Shown here one piece after another: positions 24,631 to 34,224 of a stretch of DNA of 64,000 nt; within the stretch, counting starts at the first letter, position 1, and the number at the start of each line of letters is the position of its first letter. The stretch is from Piscinibacter caeni (GTDB lineage Bacteria; Pseudomonadota; Gammaproteobacteria; Burkholderiales; Burkholderiaceae_C). The translations under genes and the position numbers were made by a program. The DNA is taken from positions 1 to 64,000 of the forward strand of contig QJOU01000048.1 in assembly GCA_003265685.1 (NCBI GenBank), given 5' to 3'. A model generated the notes under the pieces. That model had not been told where the DNA came from. It saw only the letters and a list, made by a program, of their open reading frames with translations, and did no database searches.

Positions 24631-25269
24631 ATGAAGGCGCAGCCGGCGGTCATCGTGTTGGCGGCAGGGCGCGGCAGTCGCTTCCTGGGCGCCGACCACA
24701 AGCTTGCCCAGCGCCTGGGCAGCGCCACCGTGCTGGCCACCACCTTGCGGCATGCGGTGTCGAGCCACCTGGCGGTGGTGGTGGTGACCACCGAGGCCTT
24801 TGCCGACGTGGCCCGGCGCAGCGTCGCCGCGCGCGACGTGGTGGTGTTGCCCGAGGTCGGCAGCGCAGGCCACGGCGAGCTCGGCATGGGCCACTCGATC
24901 GCGATGGGCGTGGCCGCACGCGCCGACGCCGCCGGCTGGCTGATCCTGCCCGGCGACATGCCGATGGTGCGCAGCGCCACCTTGCGCGAGGTGGCGCGCG
25001 AGCTGCCCGAGCATGCGGTCGTGTATGCCCAGCACAAGGGCGTGCGCGGCCACCCGGTGGGCTTCTCGTCGGAGCTGTACTCCGAGCTGGTGGAACTGCG
25101 TGGCGACGAGGGTGCGCGCCGCCTGGTGGCGCGCTATCCCGCGTTCGGCGTGGAAGTGGACGATCCCGGCATCCTGATCGACGTCGACACCGAGGACGAC
25201 CTCGACGACCTGCGCCGCCGCCATGCGCAGCGCGGCGGCGATGCCTCCTCCGGGCTGGACCGTTCCTAG
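24631..25269 (+). CDS. MocA-like NTP transferase (molybdenum cofactor nucleotidyltransferase family)
   Basis: 212 residues. The N-terminal nucleotide-binding signature VLAAGRGSRFLGADHKL and the later LPGDMPMV and GHPVGFSSELY mark the MobA/MocA nucleotidyltransferase superfamily. The GHPVGF segment favours the MocA/CoxI-accessory subgroup, which makes the cytosine form of molybdopterin for xanthine-oxidase-type enzymes; no such enzyme is in the window, so the substrate remains open. ATG 24631 has GGAG 8 bases upstream; a GTG at 24622 is also possible. The last 4 bases (CTAG) overlap the end of the convergent chaC-like gene. Confidence 0.82.
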   Translation: MKAQPAVIVLAAGRGSRFLGADHKLAQRLGSATVLATTLRHAVSSHLAVVVVTTEAFADVARRSVAARDVVVLPEVGSAGHGELGMGHSIAMGVAARADAAGWLILPGDMPMVRSATLREVARELPEHAVVYAQHKGVRGHPVGFSSELYSELVELRGDEGARRLVARYPAFGVEVDDPGILIDVDTEDDLDDLRRRHAQRGGDASSGLDRS

Positions 25270-25859
25270 AGTTCGCGCGCGAGCTTCTCGAGGCGCTCGA
25301 TCTCGCGGTCGCGGATGCCGCAGCGGCGCAGCGAGGCCGCGGTCTCGAGCAGGTACTCCAGCGTGCTGCCGTAACGGCCCTGCGCATGGCGCAGGATGTG
25401 GCGCAGCTCGTCGTCCGGCAGCGGGGCGAGCAGGCTCGGGCTGCGGCGGCTGAGCGTGAAGCCCAGCGCCCGCACCGGGCCGTGCGGCGTGCGGCAGGGC
25501 AGCCAGCGCGGATCGTAGGTGGCGGTGGGCATCTCGCGCTCCCACAGCAGCGGCAGCTCGTGCGCGACGCGCTCGCGCGCGATGCGGTAAGCCACGCCGC
25601 GGCACGCGCCGCCGGAGATCAGCGCGAACACCAGCCCGGGCTGCTGCGGCGTACCGCGGTTGATGCGCGAACGCATGCGCAGGGCCCGGTGCCAGCCGTG
25701 CACCAGGGCCGGGCGCTGCTCGGCGTACTCGAAGGACGGGCGCCACACCAGCGAGCCGTAGCCGAACACCCACAGGTCGTGCCGGCCGCCCCAGTCGCGC
25801 TGCACCGCCGCCAGCAGGGGGGCGGGATCGCGGCTGGCGAGGGCGGCCCGATCGTCCAT
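25266..25859 (-). CDS. chaC: Glutathione-specific gamma-glutamylcyclotransferase (ChaC family)
   Basis: 197 residues. The family signature VFGYGSLVWRPSFEYAE lies near residue 30, and a Glu in LLWEREMPTATYDPRWL occupies the catalytic-acid position. ChaC enzymes cleave cytosolic glutathione to 5-oxoproline and Cys-Gly. ATG 25859 is chosen over an upstream in-frame ATG (25916) that would overlap the edd promoter and its operator. Divergent from edd with a 78-base gap. Confidence 0.88.
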   Translation of the reverse strand: MDDRAALASRDPAPLLAAVQRDWGGRHDLWVFGYGSLVWRPSFEYAEQRPALVHGWHRALRMRSRINRGTPQQPGLVFALISGGACRGVAYRIARERVAHELPLLWEREMPTATYDPRWLPCRTPHGPVRALGFTLSRRSPSLLAPLPDDELRHILRHAQGRYGSTLEYLLETAASLRRCGIRDREIERLEKLAREL

Positions 25860-25877
25860 GCCATCAACTCTAGATTG

Positions 25878-25908
25878 TTGTGCCGCTGTAACCAGGTTAC
25901 GTGATAAT
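25878..25908 (+). promoter_or_regulatory. edd promoter with palindromic operator in the spacer
   Basis: A -35-like TTGTGC (25878-25883) and a -10-like GATAAT (25903-25908) are 19 bases apart. Between them lies TGTAACCAGGTTACG (25887-25901), whose core GTAACC-A-GGTTAC is a perfect palindrome. A repressor bound here would block RNA polymerase. The shape resembles HexR/RpiR-type sites known for Entner-Doudoroff genes, but no such regulator is in the window. Confidence 0.5.
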
Positions 25909-25937
25909 CTGCCCATCAGTTACATGGAGGCGCCGCG

Positions 25938-27755
<1,818 letters not shown>

Positions 27756-27766
27756 AGGACAAGACG

Positions 27767-28387
27767 ATGAACACCCTCGAACTCGCCACCCACGGCCCGG
27801 TGATCCCGGTCATCGTGATCCAGACGCTGGAAGACGCGGTGCCGATGGCGCAGGCGCTGGTCGACGGCGGCGTCAAGGTGCTGGAGATCACGCTGCGCAC
27901 GCCGATCGCGCTGCAGTGCATGGAGGCCATCGCGGCGAAGGTGCCGGGTGCGCTGGTCGGTGCCGGCACGATCCGCAGCGTGGCCGACGCGAAGGCGGCG
28001 AAGAACGCCGGCTGCGTGTTCGGCGTCAGCCCGGGCTACACGAGCGAGGTCGGCCGCGCCTGCCGCGACATCGGCCTGCCGCTGCTGCCGGGGGTCTCCA
28101 CCGCCAGCGAGGTGATGATGGCCAATGCCGACGGCTACGGCTTCCTGAAGCTGTTCCCGGCCACCGCGGTGGGCGGCATCAACCTGCTGAAGGCGCTGCA
28201 CGGCCCGTTCCCGGACGTGGCCTTCTGCCCGACCGGCGGCATCACCGTCGAGACGGCGCCGCAGTTCCTCGCACTGCCCAACGTCAAGGTCTGCGGCGGC
28301 TCCTGGCTGACGCCGGCCGATGCGGTGGCCGCCAAGGATTGGGCGCGCATCACGAGGCTCGCCAAGGAAGCCGGCGCGCTGCGCTGA
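27767..28387 (+). CDS. eda: KDPG aldolase
   Basis: 206 residues. Class I aldolase barrel with the Schiff-base Lys in YGFLKLFPA and the catalytic Glu in LEITLRTP. It cleaves 2-keto-3-deoxy-6-phosphogluconate to pyruvate and glyceraldehyde-3-phosphate, completing the Entner-Doudoroff branch after edd. SD AAGGA is close before ATG 27767. Its TGA is directly abutted by the stop of the convergent gloA (sequence TGATCA), so no terminator separates the two transcripts. Confidence 0.97.
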   Translation: MNTLELATHGPVIPVIVIQTLEDAVPMAQALVDGGVKVLEITLRTPIALQCMEAIAAKVPGALVGAGTIRSVADAKAAKNAGCVFGVSPGYTSEVGRACRDIGLPLLPGVSTASEVMMANADGYGFLKLFPATAVGGINLLKALHGPFPDVAFCPTGGITVETAPQFLALPNVKVCGGSWLTPADAVAAKDWARITRLAKEAGALR

Positions 28388-28780
28388 TCAGCCCTCGCGC
28401 TGGATCAGCTCGATCTTGTAGCCGTCCGGGTCGGTGACGAAGGCGATCACCGTCGAGCCACCCTTGACCGGGCCAGCCTCGCGGGTGACGTTGCCGCCGG
28501 CCGCCTTGATCTTCGCGCAGGCCGCGTAGGCGTCGGGCACCGCGATCGCGATGTGCCCGTAGGCGCCGCCCATCTCGTAGCCCGATACGCCGTGGTTATA
28601 GGTGAGCTCGATCTCGGCCTCGCCCTCGGCATTGCCGCGACCGAAGCCGACGAAGGCCAGCGAGTATTTCTGATCCGGCCGCTCGGTGGTGCGGATCAGG
28701 TTCATGCCGAGCACCTTCGTGTAGAAGTCGATCGAGCGCTGCAGGTCGCCGACGCGCAGCATGGTGTGGAGTAGTCTCAT
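28388..28780 (-). CDS. gloA: Lactoylglutathione lyase (glyoxalase I), second copy
   Basis: 130 residues with the complete ligand set: LLHTMLRV (His), EIELTYN (Glu), YGHIAIAV (His), YKIELIQ (Glu). It detoxifies methylglyoxal with glutathione in the cytoplasm. The sequence [20 protein letters not shown] is closer to the classical proteobacterial GloA than the copy at 4668. The start codon overlaps the stop of the thioesterase gene upstream (ATGA), so the two are one operon. Distinct from but homologous to the gene at 4668-5063. Confidence 0.95.
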   Translation of the reverse strand: MRLLHTMLRVGDLQRSIDFYTKVLGMNLIRTTERPDQKYSLAFVGFGRGNAEGEAEIELTYNHGVSGYEMGGAYGHIAIAVPDAYAACAKIKAAGGNVTREAGPVKGGSTVIAFVTDPDGYKIELIQREG

Positions 28781-29328
28781 CGGGGCGGGCGTGCGTCGAA
28801 CACGAGGCAGGTGGTGGACGCGTGAGCGTACAGCTTGCCGTCGGGCCCGAACAGGCGGCCTTCCGCCGTGGCGACCTGGTTGCCGGCGTGCACCACGCGG
28901 CCCTCGGCGCGCACCAGCGGCACCCGGTCGGTGAGGGCGCGCACGATGTTCGTCTTCAGCTCCAGCGTGGTGTAGGCCTTGCCGGCGGGCAGCGTGGAGT
29001 GCACCGCGCAGGCGACCGCAGAATCCAGCAGCGTGGCGAACCAGCCGCCGTGCACCGTGCCCAGCGGGTTGTAGTGCGCGTGCCCCGGCCGGCCCTGGAA
29101 CACCGCGTGGCCGTGCTCCACGTGCACGGCCAGGAAGTCCAGCGTCTCGCCGATCGGCGGGGCGGGCAGGCGGCCGTCGAACATCGCCTCGAACAGTTCC
29201 AGCCCGCTCAGGCCGGCCAGCTCGTGCGGCGGGACCGCGCCCACCTCGCCGCGGCGCGCGCGCACGCGCGCTTCGTCGGCGCGCCAACGCGCCAGGGTGT
29301 CGTCGACAGAAGTCATCGGTTCGCTCAT
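28777..29328 (-). CDS. PaaI-type hotdog thioesterase
   Basis: 183 residues. The hotdog-fold core [26 protein letters not shown] is the PaaI/YbgC signature with the catalytic HGG context. About 45 residues of polar N-terminal extension precede it. Enzymes of this type hydrolyse acyl- or aryl-CoA thioesters; the substrate here is unknown. It is divergent from a MarR regulator, with 47 bases between the two starts that carry overlapping promoter elements, so the MarR protein may control this gene and gloA. Confidence 0.85.
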   Translation of the reverse strand: MSEPMTSVDDTLARWRADEARVRARRGEVGAVPPHELAGLSGLELFEAMFDGRLPAPPIGETLDFLAVHVEHGHAVFQGRPGHAHYNPLGTVHGGWFATLLDSAVACAVHSTLPAGKAYTTLELKTNIVRALTDRVPLVRAEGRVVHAGNQVATAEGRLFGPDGKLYAHASTTCLVFDARPPR

Positions 29329-29340
29329 GAGTGATTACAC

Positions 29341-29368
29341 TTGTATATGCAAAGATTGTGGATACAAT
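29341..29368. promoter_or_regulatory. Divergent promoter with TTGTAT-N15-ATACAA operator (MarR/thioesterase)
   Basis: On the + strand TTGTAT (29341-29346) and TACAAT (29363-29368) form a good -35/-10 pair with a 16-base spacer, 8 bases before the MarR ATG. TTGTAT and ATACAA (29362-29367) form an inverted repeat with a 15-base spacer. The repeat could be the binding site of the MarR protein, giving autoregulation and control of the divergent thioesterase-gloA operon. Confidence 0.5.
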
Positions 29369-29375
29369 AGTCGCC

Positions 29376-29825
29376 ATGGCCGATGCCGTCAAGCCGCAGG
29401 GCTGCACCAACCTCAAGCTGCGCCAGCTCAGCCGGGCGGTGACGCGCCACTACGACGCCTACGTGGCGCCGACCGGGCTGAAGAACACGCAGTACTCGCT
29501 GCTGTCGCACGTGGTCGCGTTCGGGCCGCTGCGGCCGGGCGCGCTGGCCGCGCGCATGAAGCTCGAGCCCTCGACGCTGACACGCAACCTGCATCCGCTG
29601 GTGGCTGCCGGCTGGGTCGAGCTCGGCCCGGGCGAGGACGCGCGCAGCCGCCTGGTCAGCGCCACCGAAGCCGGGCGCGCCAAGCGCGCCGAGGCGCAGA
29701 AGGCCTGGAAGCAGGCCCAGCTGGCGCTCAACGCGCGCCTGGGTGAGGCACGCGTGGTGGCGCTGCACGCCTTGATCGACGACTGCCTGCTGGCACTCGA
29801 CCCCCTGGAGAACGAGGATGAATGA
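29376..29825 (+). CDS. MarR-family transcriptional regulator
   Basis: 149 residues. Winged helix-turn-helix of the MarR type: [15 protein letters not shown], then [25 protein letters not shown] (recognition helix), then a wing [20 protein letters not shown]. MarR proteins usually repress a divergent or downstream gene and respond to small aromatic or amphipathic molecules. ATG 29376 is preferred over an upstream in-frame ATG at 29331 that would lie in the promoter. The MFS transporter gene overlaps its end by 8 bases, so the regulator probably controls that transporter. Confidence 0.88.
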   Translation: MADAVKPQGCTNLKLRQLSRAVTRHYDAYVAPTGLKNTQYSLLSHVVAFGPLRPGALAARMKLEPSTLTRNLHPLVAAGWVELGPGEDARSRLVSATEAGRAKRAEAQKAWKQAQLALNARLGEARVVALHALIDDCLLALDPLENEDE

Positions 29826-31041
29826 ACCGATCAGGCGCGCCGCCCCGGCCGTGGCGCTGGTGCTGCTGGCCGCGGCCGGCACCTTTGCGCTGACCATGGG
29901 AGCGCGCCAGTCGATGGGCCTGTTCCTCGGCCCGATCAACAGCGCCACCGGGCTGGGCATCGCCAGCATCAGCCTGGCCTTCGCCTTCGGGCAACTCTGG
30001 TGGGGCCTGACGCAGCCCTTCGCCGGCATGGTGGCCGACCGCATCGGCGCCGGCCGCGTGCTGCTGGCCGGCGTGCTGCTGGTGGCGCTGGGCACCGCGC
30101 TGATTCCGTTCATGACCAGCACCCCCGGCCTGGTGCTCGCGATCGGCGTGCTCGCGGCCGGCGGCGCCGGCATGGCCGGGCCCTCGGTGCTGATGTCGGC
30201 CACGATGCGCCTGGTGCCGGGCGAGAAGCGCGGCCTGGCCACCGGCATCGTCAACGCCGGCGGCTCGTTCGGCCAGTTCGTGTTCGCGCCCATCGCGCAG
30301 GGCATCACCGCGGTGGCCGGCTGGGCCGCATCGCTGCAGAGCCTGGCGCTGATCACGCTTCTCGCGCTGCCGGCGGCCTGGGTGCTGCGCGGCAGCCATG
30401 CCACTGCGGCCGGGGCGGCGGCGAAGCCGCTGTCCACGCGCGAGGCCATTCGCCAGGCCTTCGCCGACCGCAGCTACCGGCTGCTCGCCGCCGGCTTCTT
30501 CGTCTGCGGCTTCCACGTCGCCTTCCTCGCGACGCACCTGCCGGGCGTGGTGGCCTCGTGCCAGCTGCCGCCCGCGGTCGGCGCCTGGGCGCTGGCGGTG
30601 ATCGGCCTGTTCAACATCGTCGGCAGCTTCGCGATGGGCTGGGCCGTCGGGCGCTGGCGCATGAAGTCGCTGCTGTCGCTCGTCTATGCCACCCGTGCCG
30701 TGGCGGTGCTGGCCTTCGTGCTCGCGCCCAAGACCGAAGCCGTCGTGCTGCTGTTCGCCGCGGTGATGGGCCTGACCTTCCTGTCGACCGTGCCCCCGAC
30801 GGCCGGCCTGGTGGCCAAGTTCTTCGGCCCGGCGAACATGGCCACGCTGTTCGGCTTCGTGATGCTGGCGCACCAGGTGGGCGGCTTCCTCGGTGCGTAC
30901 TTCGGCGGCAAGGTCTTCGAGGCCACCGGCAATTACGACGCGATGTGGATCGCCGACATCCTCCTGGCCGCCGCCGCGGCGCTGGTGCACCTGCCGATCC
31001 GCGAGAAGGCGTTGCCGCCGAGGTCGGTGGTGCCGGCGTGA
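29818..31041 (+). CDS. Major facilitator superfamily transporter
   Basis: 407 residues, 12 predicted membrane helices with a cytoplasmic loop between helices 6 and 7 (GSHATAAGAAAKPLSTREAIRQA). The MFS loop motif after helix 2 reads GMVADRIGAGRVLL. It resembles the OFA/YnfM-like and aromatic-acid or oxalate/formate-type permeases. The substrate is not evident, but co-transcription with a MarR regulator suggests an aromatic acid or similar compound. SD GAGG. It ends 1 base before the stop of the convergent GFA gene. Confidence 0.85.
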   Translation: MNEPIRRAAPAVALVLLAAAGTFALTMGARQSMGLFLGPINSATGLGIASISLAFAFGQLWWGLTQPFAGMVADRIGAGRVLLAGVLLVALGTALIPFMTSTPGLVLAIGVLAAGGAGMAGPSVLMSATMRLVPGEKRGLATGIVNAGGSFGQFVFAPIAQGITAVAGWAASLQSLALITLLALPAAWVLRGSHATAAGAAAKPLSTREAIRQAFADRSYRLLAAGFFVCGFHVAFLATHLPGVVASCQLPPAVGAWALAVIGLFNIVGSFAMGWAVGRWRMKSLLSLVYATRAVAVLAFVLAPKTEAVVLLFAAVMGLTFLSTVPPTAGLVAKFFGPANMATLFGFVMLAHQVGGFLGAYFGGKVFEATGNYDAMWIADILLAAAAALVHLPIREKALPPRSVVPA

Positions 31042-31042
31042 A

Positions 31043-31540
31043 TCAGCCTGCGCGCCCCGCCTCGACCCCCGGCACGACGTCGTCGCCGTAGTGGTCCTTC
31101 CAGCGCTTGGCCAGGCGCTCGCTAGCGTCGAGCCGGTGGCCCGGCAGGCCGTCCTCGGCATGCCAGCGCTCGACGCGCGACTCGATCGCGAAATGCGACA
31201 CCGGCCGCAGCGCGGCGGGGTCGTCGAGGCTGCCGACGGCGAGGTCCATGCGCTCCGAATCGACGTAGGCGAAGGACAGCGGCGTGCCGCAGGTGCGGCA
31301 GAAGCCGCGCCGCGCGAACTTCGACGAGGCGTACAGCGCCGGCTCGCCCTGCCACGACACCTTGCGCTGGAACACGTTGAACCAGGGCACGCGGGTGTTG
31401 CCGAAGGCGAGCTGGCACATGCGGCAGTGGCAGTAGTAGCCCTCGTCGGACTCGGTGGTGACGGTGTAGCGCAGCGCGCCGCACAGGCAGCCGCCGGTGA
31501 GCGTCAGGGGCGTGGGCACGAGCGTCGGTGTCTGGCTCAT
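31043..31540 (-). CDS. GFA-family (glutathione-dependent formaldehyde-activating-like) zinc protein
   Basis: 165 residues. The zinc-ligand cysteines are present: GGCLCGALRY, CHCRMCQLAFG and GFCRTCGTPLSF. Proteins of this fold include Gfa, which accelerates glutathione-formaldehyde adduct formation, but most members, including this one, have unproven function. It is the last of three genes on the minus strand (MBL-fold, SDR, GFA). SD AGGAG about 6 bases before ATG 31540. Confidence 0.85.
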   Translation of the reverse strand: MSQTPTLVPTPLTLTGGCLCGALRYTVTTESDEGYYCHCRMCQLAFGNTRVPWFNVFQRKVSWQGEPALYASSKFARRGFCRTCGTPLSFAYVDSERMDLAVGSLDDPAALRPVSHFAIESRVERWHAEDGLPGHRLDASERLAKRWKDHYGDDVVPGVEAGRAG

Positions 31541-31551
31541 CGCGTGCTCCT

Positions 31552-32295
31552 TCAGACGGTGTAGTTCAGCGCCCGGCGGCCGCCGTCGGCATAGACGATC
31601 TCGCCGGTGAGGTAAGTCGCGTCGTCGCTCAGCAGGAAGGCCACGACGGAGGCGATCTCGGCCGGCTCGCCGAGCCGGCGCAGCGGCGTGCGGCTCATGA
31701 TCCGCGCCCTGGCCTCGGCGCTGCCCAGCACGGCGTTCTTCGCCAGCTCGGTGGCGATGGTGCCGGGCGCGACCGCGTTGACGCGGATGCCGCGGTCGGC
31801 CAGCGCCAGCGCCATCACGCGCGTCAGCTGGTCGATGCCGCCCTTGCTGACGTTGTAGCTGGCGATGCTCGGGATCGCCATCACGCCGTTCACCGAGCTC
31901 ATGTTGACGATCGCGCCACCGCCGTGCGCCGCCATCGAACGCGCCACCGCCTGGCCGACCAGGAAGGCGCCCTTCAGGTTCACGGCGATCACCGCGTCCC
32001 AGTCGGCCTCGCTGATGTCGAGGAAGTCCGCGGCGCGGAAGATGCCGGCGTTGTTCACCAGCGCGTCCACCGGCCCGAGCGTGGCCTCGGTGGCCGCGAG
32101 CGCGGCCTCCACCTCGGCCTTGGCCGACACGTCGCAGCGCTGGAACAGCGCGCGCGGGCCGAGCTCGGCGGCGAGCGCCGCGCCGCGCGCGACATCGACG
32201 TCCCACAATGCGACGGCGGCGCCGTCGGCATGCAGCCGGCGCGCGCAGGCTGCGCCAATGCCCTGCGCCGCGCCGGTGATCACAACAACCTTCAT
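31552..32295 (-). CDS. Short-chain dehydrogenase/reductase
   Basis: 247 residues. NAD(P)-binding TGAAQGIG at residues 8-15, NNAG at the end of strand 4, catalytic Ser and YNVSK, and the C-terminal YLTGEIVYADGGR. This is a classical SDR of the 3-oxoacyl-ACP reductase-like group. An Asp at the end of strand 2 (ALWDVDVA) favours NAD+. The substrate is unknown. Its start overlaps the stop of the MBL-fold gene (ATGA), so they are one operon and may act in one catabolic pathway. Confidence 0.88.
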   Translation of the reverse strand: MKVVVITGAAQGIGAACARRLHADGAAVALWDVDVARGAALAAELGPRALFQRCDVSAKAEVEAALAATEATLGPVDALVNNAGIFRAADFLDISEADWDAVIAVNLKGAFLVGQAVARSMAAHGGGAIVNMSSVNGVMAIPSIASYNVSKGGIDQLTRVMALALADRGIRVNAVAPGTIATELAKNAVLGSAEARARIMSRTPLRRLGEPAEIASVVAFLLSDDATYLTGEIVYADGGRRALNYTV

Positions 32296-33260
32296 GCGGC
32301 CGCCTGTCCGGCTTCCTTGTCGAGCCAGATGCCCATGCCCTGCGCGTTCAGCTCGAGGTCGATCGCCAGCAGCTCGGCGATGCGCGCGGGCGTGAAGTTG
32401 CAGCCGTGGCGTGCCACATGGGCGATGTACTGCTCCAGCAGGCCGCGCTTGAGCGCCTCGTGCCGCTGCGGCGCGTCGCGCAGCGCGCGGCCGAGCGCGA
32501 CCATCGCGTCGATCTGCTCGAGCAGCTCGGCGCCGAGCCGCTCCACCTCGCCCACGCGGCCGAAGTGCGTCAGGTACATGCAGGCCGGGTCGTACGACAG
32601 CAGCCGCCGCACCGAGCTCTTCAGCGCCTCGGGCTCGAACTGCACCGGCGTGGTGGTCGGCAGCAGCCAGGGGCCTCTGGCGCTGTCGAACTCGCGGTAG
32701 CTCAGGCCGAAGGTGTCGCCGGTGAAGAAGCCGCGGGTGCGCTCGTCCCAGACGCAGTGGTGGTGGCGCGCATGGCCCGGTGTGTCGAGGAACTGCAGCG
32801 GCCGGCCGGCCAGCTCGACCGTCATGCCGTCGGCCGACTCGCGCACGCGCTCGGCCGGCACGCCGACGATGCGGCCGTAGGAGCGCGCCATCTCCTCCTC
32901 GCCATACACGGCGGTGGCTCCGGCGATCAGCGCGCGCGGGTCGATCAGGTGGCGCGCGCCGCGCGGATGCACCCAGGCCGTCGCGTGGGGCAGGTGCGTC
33001 ATCAGCAGGCCGACGCCGCCGGCATGGTCCAGGTGCACATGGGTCGGGATCACCAGGTCGACGTCCGCCGGTGCGAGCCCGAGCGCCTCGAGTGCCGCCA
33101 GCAGGCGCGGCACGCCGAAGTTGGTGCCGGTGTCGACGAAGGCCGCCCGGCCGCGCTCGACGATCAGGTAGGCGGCATCGAAATGCTCGCGGTGGAAGCC
33201 GGTGTCGATCGCGTGGATGCCATGGTCGAGTGCCTGGACGAAGGGCGGCAGCAGGGGCAT
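32292..33260 (-). CDS. Metallo-beta-lactamase-fold hydrolase
   Basis: 322 residues. The dinuclear-metal motif THVHLDHAGG and later His/Asp ligands (TPGHARHHH, FFTGDTFGL) identify an MBL-fold hydrolase. The N-terminus (LDHGIHAIDTGFHREHFDAAYLIVERGRAAFVDTG) is typical of this subgroup. ATG 33260 is chosen; an ATG at 33290 is also in frame and neither has a clear SD. It is the first gene of the operon with the SDR and GFA genes. A C-terminal helical domain of about 90 residues suggests a thioesterase or glyoxalase II-like activity, but the substrate is open. Confidence 0.82.
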   Translation of the reverse strand: MPLLPPFVQALDHGIHAIDTGFHREHFDAAYLIVERGRAAFVDTGTNFGVPRLLAALEALGLAPADVDLVIPTHVHLDHAGGVGLLMTHLPHATAWVHPRGARHLIDPRALIAGATAVYGEEEMARSYGRIVGVPAERVRESADGMTVELAGRPLQFLDTPGHARHHHCVWDERTRGFFTGDTFGLSYREFDSARGPWLLPTTTPVQFEPEALKSSVRRLLSYDPACMYLTHFGRVGEVERLGAELLEQIDAMVALGRALRDAPQRHEALKRGLLEQYIAHVARHGCNFTPARIAELLAIDLELNAQGMGIWLDKEAGQAAA

Positions 33261-33354
33261 GGGGTGCGGGCGTTGCTCGGTTCGGCGCATTCTAGGAGCG
33301 CGAACTCCGGTGCCGGGCCCGGGTCACAATCGACCTCACCCCGAGGAGTGCGCG

Positions 33355-33870
33355 ATGACGCCCCGCCCGCTGTTCCCTCTCCTGGCCGCCGTGCTGCTGC
33401 TGGCAGGCTGCGCCGCCAACCCTGCCAAGCTCGCGCCCGGCACGCCGGCCGCCACGGTGCTCGCCACGCTCGGTCCGCCGACGGGCGAGTACAGCCTGCC
33501 CGGCGGCGGCCGGCGCCTCGAGTACGCCACCGGACCGTTCGGCAAGCGCACCTGGATGCTCGACCTCGACGCCGCCGGCGCGCTCGTCTCGGCCGCGCAG
33601 GTGCTGACCGAGCAGCGCTTCAACCGGATCCGCGCCGGCATGACGCGCGACGAACTGCTGCGCGAGCTGGGCCGGCCTTCGGCCACCAGCATGGCCGGCT
33701 GGCACCAGCTGCAGATCGTCTGGTCGTACCGCTACGAGACGATGTTCTGCCAGTGGTTCCAGGTCGGTCTCGATCCGCAGAAGGGCACGGTGATCGACAG
33801 CGGCTACTATCCCGACCCGATCTGCGAGGACCCGCAGTTCGACAACGCCCTGTTCCGCCACCGCCGATGA
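33355..33870 (+). CDS. Lipoprotein with BamE/SmpA-like repeat
   Basis: 171 residues. A lipoprotein signal (LFPLLAAVLLLAGC) ends with a lipobox Cys at residue 17, so the mature protein is lipid-anchored. Two repeats of the BamE/SmpA type are visible: LAPGTPAATVLATLGPPTGEY and IRAGMTRDELLRELGRPSATS. Proteins of this kind sit on the periplasmic side of the outer membrane; the exact role is unknown. SD GAGGAG. The next gene overlaps the stop by ATGA. Confidence 0.82.
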   Translation: MTPRPLFPLLAAVLLLAGCAANPAKLAPGTPAATVLATLGPPTGEYSLPGGGRRLEYATGPFGKRTWMLDLDAAGALVSAAQVLTEQRFNRIRAGMTRDELLRELGRPSATSMAGWHQLQIVWSYRYETMFCQWFQVGLDPQKGTVIDSGYYPDPICEDPQFDNALFRHRR

Positions 33871-34217
33871 GCGCACCCACCCTGTACGGCATCCCGAACT
33901 GCGACACGGTCAAGAAGGCGCGCGCCTGGCTCGCCGCACGCGGCGTCGAGCACGGCTTCCACGACTTCAAGAAGCAGGGCGTGCCGGTGGCGCTGCTGGA
34001 CGACTGGATCGCGCGCCTGGGCTGGGAGGCGCTGCTGAACCGCCGGGGCACGACCTGGCGCAAGCTCGATCCGGCGCACCAGGCGGCGGTGGTGGATGCG
34101 GCCAGTGCGCGTGCGCTGATGCTCGAGCAGCCCAGCGTGATCCGCCGGCCGGTGCTGATGCGCGGGGACACGCTGCGCGCCGGCTTCGACGCGGACGACT
34201 GGGCGCGGCTCTTCTAG
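33867..34217 (+). CDS. ArsC/Spx-family thioredoxin-like protein (YffB type)
   Basis: 116 residues. Thioredoxin-like ArsC fold with the single active-site Cys in GIPNCDTVKKARAWL. The later NRRGTTWRKLDP and SVIRRPVLMRGDTL segments are typical of the YffB subgroup rather than true arsenate reductase, which needs more Cys/Arg residues. Function is not established; glutathione-linked reductase activity is likely. Starts within the stop of the lipoprotein gene (ATGA). Converges on the AlkD-like gene with a 7-base gap. Confidence 0.88.
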   Translation: MSAPTLYGIPNCDTVKKARAWLAARGVEHGFHDFKKQGVPVALLDDWIARLGWEALLNRRGTTWRKLDPAHQAAVVDAASARALMLEQPSVIRRPVLMRGDTLRAGFDADDWARLF

Positions 34218-34224
34218 CGCGCTT

